A stretch of 37,325 nucleotides of DNA from Spirochaetaceae bacterium. Lineage in GTDB: Bacteria; Myxococcota_A; UBA9160; UBA4427. Below the pieces are notes generated by a model. The model had not been told where the DNA came from. It saw nothing but the letters and a program-made list of their open reading frames with translations, and made no database searches. A program made the translations under genes and the position numbers. The DNA lies in assembly GCA_020632655.1 (NCBI GenBank), contig JACKFD010000024.1, forward strand, positions 1-37,325. Reading direction: 5' to 3'. Positions 35,001 to 37,325 of the stretch are shown in pieces. Every line of letters starts with the position of its first letter. Positions within the stretch are counted from its first letter, which is position 1.

Positions 35001-35931
35001 GATCGGTGACCGAGAGCGAGACCGACTGGAGGCCCGTCTGATCCGCGGCGGGCGTCCACTCGACGCGGCCCGTGGACGGATCGATCGAGAGACCCGAAGG
35101 CCCGCTCTCGAGCGCGAAGACGAGCGTCTGGCCTTCCGGGTCCTCGGCCGTCGCCTGGTAGACGTAGGGCATCGCCTCGATCGCGGTCCCGACGGGCAGC
35201 GACGTGAACGAGGGCGGCAGATTGCCCGGGCCGATCTCCTCGACCTGCACGACGAAGGTCTGCGTATCGCTCGCGCCATCGGGGTCCGTCGCCCGGATCG
35301 AGACCGTCGCGGCCCCCACCTGATCCGCCGTCGGCGTCCACATCGCCACACCCGACGCGACGTCGAGCACGAGGCCGACCGGCCCGTCGACGAGCGCCAG
35401 CACGGGCACGTCACCGTCGGGATCGATCGCCTCGACGGGGTAGACCCAGCTCGCCCCGACCACCGTCGTCGTCGGGGGCGTCGAGACGATCTCCGGCGGC
35501 GCGTTCTGCGGAATCTCGCAGCGCTCTCCGCGAGCACAGGGCACGACCGTGCACCGAAGCGAAGGCGCCGCAGGCCCGCCGGCGTTCGCCGCCGTGACGC
35601 GATAGCGATGGACGACGCCGTTCTGCAGTCCCTGGTCGGCGTAGACCGTCTCCGTCTGCACCGCGATGGGCTGCATCTCGCCGCCGTCGACGCTGCGCTC
35701 GACCTGGTAGGCGACGGCACGGGGTGCGGGATCCCAGACGAGATCGACCTTCGTCGGCTTGGCTCGACAGCTCAGGCCGGTGACGGGATCGGGCGGCTGC
35801 GTCTCGTAGCAGCCGGCCACGAGCCCGCTCAGCAGGCAAGCGAGGACGAGCACGGCATGGGAACGTGTTCGTGTGAGAACGTCCCACGTCCCGGGACGTG
35901 CTCCGGGCCCGATGCCCCTGCACAACCGCAT
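29092..35931 (-). CDS. Giant multidomain lipoprotein (FN3, Ig repeats, IPT, regulatory-like and beta-propeller-like domains)
   Basis: A 2279-residue lipoprotein. The signal peptide (1-40) ends in lipobox VAG-Cys41; residue +2 is Tyr, so outer-membrane sorting is expected by the E. coli rule. Domains: fibronectin III (about 46-125); five putative-Ig (He_PIG/cadherin-like) repeats of about 90 residues from 148 to 600, each with 'ITSTP...DPEG...LVFSL...GMTID..TG.I.WTP' features; two more Ig-like domains (600-790); IPT/TIG (about 820-905); carboxypeptidase-regulatory-like (about 914-980); a long helical region of unknown type with a coiled coil near 1500-1560; and a C-terminal NHL/beta-propeller-like part (about 1870-2220; GLAFDEAGNLFITDY, LIATDARGNIYANN). 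ATG at 35931 has GGAG six bases upstream; TTG at 35943 is the alternative. First gene of a two-gene operon. Confidence 0.85.
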   Translation of the reverse strand: MRLCRGIGPGARPGTWDVLTRTRSHAVLVLACLLSGLVAGCYETQPPDPVTGLSCRAKPTKVDLVWDPAPRAVAYQVERSVDGGEMQPIAVQTETVYADQGLQNGVVHRYRVTAANAGGPAAPSLRCTVVPCARGERCEIPQNAPPEIVSTPPTTTVVGASWVYPVEAIDPDGDVPVLALVDGPVGLVLDVASGVAMWTPTADQVGAATVSIRATDPDGASDTQTFVVQVEEIGPGNLPPSFTSLPVGTAIEAMPYVYQATAEDPEGQTLVFALESGPSGLSIDPSTGRVEWTPAADQTGLQSVSLSVTDPLGASGSQSFAIDVMPLGTENRPPEITSTPATQTPFGSTWIYLAQATDPEGGALVFSLPQAPAGMTIEAATGRIEWTPSAAQVGSSAVTVRATDAGGLFDEQVFSVNVVEILASPRFTSAPLLEAIEAAIYYYRPVAEDPDGGPVVISPVRLPAGMQLDAFGLLVWTPSSTQVGTQRVELLATDDEGDTAVQAYDVTVADLAEAPVITSLPRRDAEVGQPYAYDVDAFDPEGETLVFDFAAGAPAGMTIDSSTGLVAWTPADGTASSVEVAVRATDLGGLSDTQRYRIAVVAEPILLVEPSGDFFLDVGETLVLPVSSNHPEAVLSVSPALENAALGADDQWAFTPARGQEGVHVLSFKARVGDRAASSVVRVTVGAVNGPPVIDPIPPQTVAEGGSLVFSVSASDPDGDPLRFASPNTLDNAVFDELSRLFQFRPGYGQAGVYDVPFSVSDGVASAETTVQITVLESAPPPERLELVVDPPTSPTFAPSAVVSGNVVGAPGVPRTASLPPFVTGLAPTSARQGRSVDVTLTVRDLELLPDRTTVSFGAGITIDALEVLDASTARASITLAPDAALGTRRVSIDSGGLRADSVVAFLVERGAARVTGIVRDPFTGEALVGARVVVQGTANEVVTDAEGRFAIDELPEGEVRLLIGQPNFELRFVDLLLAPNQIVTLPEPIEMRALARPAVPGGTLPRAASLVSVLDRNVAGKGGGLDFEQAKLVVEDTILAVGGADLGVLDEAGNQLSPRALGRGLFSLTQLGVEAQAQALVDGDVQSLGELLNDLVDAFAWAGRIFDPKSMIGDFQRIVDESWANPQSPDSTLAILLFNEGIRLSPEPPILSAETRLNRFQSFLLVTSFLVTYGVEIEVVANEVLVARGIDPTTFAALAPESWWTRSLVAGGQGVGALADWLLPTAHAQTVPPNQPHPGQEDKLTRSLRAVWKRARTVHFAAEVVIEALTAEAIKFAAQKIMVNIAGRTAGLPGAVAATALTEVLIDGGFRTLMGKLLELWAIERSVLDFEPKAISDVRSAQFEVVNGARRFVIQFSRSDTDLAGGPGGGANPIIRGATGLDDDKFRYTYHLLKYPSCDVRDYGAPGVQLVLNASLQPVYVKDAAGNPTDQVVPSLLQFVIPPEVLDPGINFFRIATFQIYSQDDIALNAARVEHQFDDLGIPVTPLADTMLEEVGTGLAGVLSEFTPELAEIELELQRAQNAVNEGLLSVADGEWIAKSQEKRLKKIQRDIEAAVKARITNEAWDRLTAEGAPDPTTPPGRRNGIMNLIEEHRQSGGNLDDWLDPNSQIRTRAQDVMGPNAIPDDLATSAVEMSQGLNAADRARTDIDLSTTAVEKLRIPRGHSADDILFEEIADDGTIRQRRFEVALTGQLRDAETGEFREWDDVIAEQEQRVVTARRNHQVAVERVRLSVDPVNQRVLNPGGALTRLRRQWDESWVRAALARVNSVRTKVGRVKAYFRKSAIIRNTGIYALIEGVRGRARSAVNVPEIDLAKPKVGRNVDYFRSLGRGVLEVGGFVTDVIGFQNDMEDRARLLASPPSQCFQVEGESQTILGLPIETHPNYLVDGVISPLADPSNPNGGYLAINFPGTDWAPSLASAGFPSNLIATDARGNIYANNARSNFDYGGRMFRYDQVVPGGDFQLSRQLIGAVNYYSLQLQYGRPAQPVGMEVSDYLDENGITWQDLYVADVDLLSDIGTRNPRLRRIPIHLIEEFPGGYDGPARQRMASVGYVEDPRFRFTGPMDMEVGPPGFFAPNNPPRSLFFTDEERIFEVYQTAAGANGTVEVVVEVPGRRFSGLAFDEAGNLFITDYALGDVYVWPATDQDTPIVGEADFEARTWLIKTGLDQPYDIEISADEDRYWVSTSRGIEPFFMPIVAREGADIRTIRAKTLTKEYDVTRRGPVFGNSVIVGLTHEDVLDADVRLLIERRDPETNRYYWDEIEVELAMAGITILEEEL

Positions 35932-36019
35932 CCACCGCTCCAACCGACTCAGGAGGCCACTCGCGCTCGCAAACTATCACGGTCGTGGTCGATCGGCGGC
36001 GAAGAGCGCCGCGCCGGAT

Positions 36020-36039
36020 CGTGAGGTTTGCGTGAGGTT
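36020..36039. promoter_or_regulatory. 9-bp direct repeat at 11-bp phase
   Basis: CGTGAGGTT occurs at 36020-36028 and again at 36031-36039, separated by two bases, so the period is 11 bp, one helical turn. Tandem half-sites at this spacing are typical of OmpR/PhoB-family response regulators. The regulator cannot be named. Confidence 0.45.
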
Positions 36040-36124
36040 CGGGGGCGTGCACGAACGCGCACGACGACATGTGCAACGCGCGTGCATGATCGATCCGGAC
36101 GCTTCGACCCGACGGACTTTGCGC

Positions 36125-36154
36125 TTGCCGCGACGACACGAGCACGGGTACTCT
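36125..36154 (+). promoter_or_regulatory. Weak sigma-70-like promoter candidate for the PEP-CTERM gene
   Basis: TTGCCG (36125-36130, 4/6) and TACTCT (36149-36154, 3/6) are 18 bases apart, about 50 bases before the chosen ATG. The match is weak. Confidence 0.25.
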
Positions 36155-36204
36155 GCGCCGGCGCCGAGCGAGCGCTTCGCCTCGATCGAAGACGAGTCCT
36201 GCCG

Positions 36205-37107
36205 ATGCCCGATGCTGCCCCCTTCCCTTCTGCGTCCTCCCCTGCTCGCCGTGGCGCGCGCTTCCATCCGCGGCGATGGCGACGCGTAGGCCGCACGATC
36301 TCCGTTGCGACGATCCTTGCGGGCCCGATCGCAGTCGCCCTCGTGCTCGCGTCCTCACCGGCGACGGCGATCTCCTTCACGGACTTCGGCGCGAACGGAA
36401 CGGGCGGCACGCTGAACGGCCAGGGCTTCACGGTCGGGCCCGACGCCGAAGTCTTCGAGCTCGAAGCGATCCTCGGTCATGCCGGCGCGACGAACGGCGC
36501 ACGCCTCTCGAGCGAAGCCGTGCCGGCCGGCCTCTCGATCACGTTCTCGGCCATGCTCTCGAGCGACGCGAGCGACCTCACGCTGACCTACGCGATCTCG
36601 AACGCGAGCGCCGTCGCGATCGACGACGTCTTCTTCGTCTCGTATCTCGACGCGGAGATCGCCGAGCCGATCAACACGTTCTTCAACGAGTACGCCACGA
36701 CCACGGGCAGCCTCGCCCCCGGTCAGCATTTCGAGGTCGACGAGCCCGGCTTCGCCGGCGTGGGCGACGTCTACGACAACGCCGTCGCGGGCCTGCTCGA
36801 CGATACGAATGCCCTCGCGAACGCCGCCGCCGCGGACGACGTGGCGATGGCGATCGCGTGGCGACTCGGCCAGCTTCCGCCGGGCGGAATCGAGACGATC
36901 GAGATCATGATCTCGGAGGACCGCGACGCGATCGGCGGCTTCGCGATCACCCAGGCGGACGCGGGCCCGCACGCCTCGAGCACGACGCTGACCTTCTCGG
37001 GACGTCGACTCGTCACGAGCCAGCCGATTCCGGAGCCCGGCGCCGCGCTGCTCTTCGCCGCGGGGCTCCTCGTGGCGGGTTTCAGACGCGCGCGGTCCGA
37101 CGCCTAG
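36205..37107 (+). CDS. PEP-CTERM sorting-signal exported protein
   Basis: A 300-residue secreted protein. The C-terminus (276-300) is a PEP-CTERM signal: Pro-Glu-Pro, hydrophobic stretch GAALLFAAGLLVAGF, then RRAR. This is recognised by exosortase EpsH/XrtA-type enzymes that are normally linked to exopolysaccharide production. The N-terminus is a long basic n-region (about 1-31) followed by a hydrophobic segment ending in SSPATA before ISFTDFG. The middle (about 57-270) is a beta-rich acidic domain without recognised motifs. ATG at 36205 is the first good start; a longer in-frame extension from 36028 is Arg-rich and unlikely. The ribosome-binding site is weak. Divergent from the giant lipoprotein gene and perhaps co-regulated with it. 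No exosortase is in the window. Confidence 0.85.
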   Translation: MPDAAPFPSASSPARRGARFHPRRWRRVGRTISVATILAGPIAVALVLASSPATAISFTDFGANGTGGTLNGQGFTVGPDAEVFELEAILGHAGATNGARLSSEAVPAGLSITFSAMLSSDASDLTLTYAISNASAVAIDDVFFVSYLDAEIAEPINTFFNEYATTTGSLAPGQHFEVDEPGFAGVGDVYDNAVAGLLDDTNALANAAAADDVAMAIAWRLGQLPPGGIETIEIMISEDRDAIGGFAITQADAGPHASSTTLTFSGRRLVTSQPIPEPGAALLFAAGLLVAGFRRARSDA

Positions 37108-37204
37108 CCGGAGCGGCCGCCGAACGAAGCCGCGGCGCGGCGGGGCGCCACACGGCGACGGAGACGCGCCCGGGGCGAGCGCGCCGACACCCGAGGTGCC
37201 CTGC
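37108..37204. other. Short gap between convergent PEP-CTERM and TPR-like genes
   Basis: The 97 bases are very GC-rich with a small hairpin (GGCGC-GGCGGG-GCGCC). I see no T-run terminator and no gene. Confidence 0.4.
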
Positions 37205-37325
37205 TCAAGCGCTCGCGAGCACCTCGAGCATCACGCGCGCGCGGCGTGCGTCGGCCTCGTCCCCGACTTCCTCGAAGCGCGCCATCGCCTCGCGCAGCAG
37301 ATCCCCGGCCCGCGCCGCCTCGCCC
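37205..37325 (-). CDS. C-terminal end of a TPR-like protein, cut by the window edge
   Basis: A minus-strand frame open from the edge ends at TGA 37207-37205. Its last 39 residues include GDLLREAMARFEEVGD and EADARRARVMLEVLASA. The pattern (small residue, helix 'LLREAMARFEEVGD', second helix with spaced Ala/Arg) is that of a final tetratricopeptide repeat and capping helix. Codon use, with G or C in nearly all third positions, supports coding. Function of the full protein unknown. Confidence 0.6.
   Translation of the reverse strand, partial: GEAARAGDLLREAMARFEEVGDEADARRARVMLEVLASA

Larger units (their letters stand above)
35932..36204. promoter_or_regulatory. Divergent control region, giant lipoprotein / PEP-CTERM gene
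   Basis: This 273-base gap holds an operator-like direct repeat at 36020-36039. On minus, GATAGT (35978-35973) is a 4/6 match to a -10 without a -35. It would place the direct repeat about 55-75 bases upstream of the start of the giant operon, a usual place for an activator. Between 36046 and 36090 there are imperfect inverted TGCACG/CGTGCA motifs. No reading frame here is convincing. Confidence 0.4.

Noticed and set aside
29224..36024. Plus-strand frame of 2266 codons antisense to the giant lipoprotein
   Set aside because: Same mirror-frame effect; the minus strand shows a lipobox, Ig repeats and other domains, the plus strand none.
1..37325. tRNA, rRNA, insertion sequences, phage or integrase genes
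   Set aside because: I looked for conserved tRNA arms, rRNA segments, transposase motifs and terminal inverted repeats, and saw none. Small tRNA-like folds cannot be fully excluded by eye.

Overview
The window is very GC-rich and carries lpxD, a cell-elongation mre cluster and a PEP-CTERM protein. It therefore comes from a rod-shaped Gram-negative bacterium with lipopolysaccharide and, somewhere in its genome, an exosortase. The order hemX-hemA-hemC-cobA/hemD-hemB, the LLM flavoprotein, the bacterial deoxyhypusine-synthase-like protein and the very large Ig-domain surface proteins fit the deltaproteobacterial grade (Myxococcota, Binatota or Desulfobacterota relatives). That placement is inference; no rRNA gene is present to settle it.

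Layout, left to right. (1) 1-2019, minus strand: a cut-off gene start, lpxD and a tandem universal-stress protein. (2) 2020-2246: a divergent gap with two strong hairpins, then an LLM flavoprotein on plus whose 3' end overlaps that of a small DUF4177-like gene. (3) 3232-9170, minus: a tightly packed tetrapyrrole operon, hemX - hemA - hemC - cobA/hemD fusion - hemB - DUF4177-like. It runs from glutamyl-tRNA to uroporphyrinogen III and precorrin-2. (4) 9252-10831, minus: a coupled pair, a deoxyhypusine-synthase-like protein without the expected lysine and a macro-domain protein. (5) 11125-11511, plus: thioredoxin with an extended -10 promoter and a terminator. (6) 11616-17342, minus: mreB-mreC-mreD-mrdA-rodA, the elongasome, almost all with 4-nt overlaps. 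(7) 17829-19352, plus: a PpiD/SurA-type periplasmic foldase. (8) 19416-20006, minus: folE.

(9) 20117-35931, minus: about 42% of the window is only two genes. A 2279-residue lipoprotein is followed 2 bases later by a 2990-residue secreted protein. The second half of the secreted protein is a glycine-rich array of five units with an alternating A-B-A-B-A structure and a period near 1885 bp. This pair is the most likely undescribed system: a giant cell-surface or matrix apparatus. (10) Divergent from it, 36205-37107 plus, is a PEP-CTERM exported protein. The shared intergenic region has a 9-bp direct repeat phased at 11 bp, the geometry of an OmpR/PhoB-type operator. (11) 37205-37325, minus: the tail of a TPR-like gene.

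Many starts are TTG or GTG, and 4-nt stop/start overlaps (ATGA, GTGA, TTGA) are the main way that genes in operons are joined.
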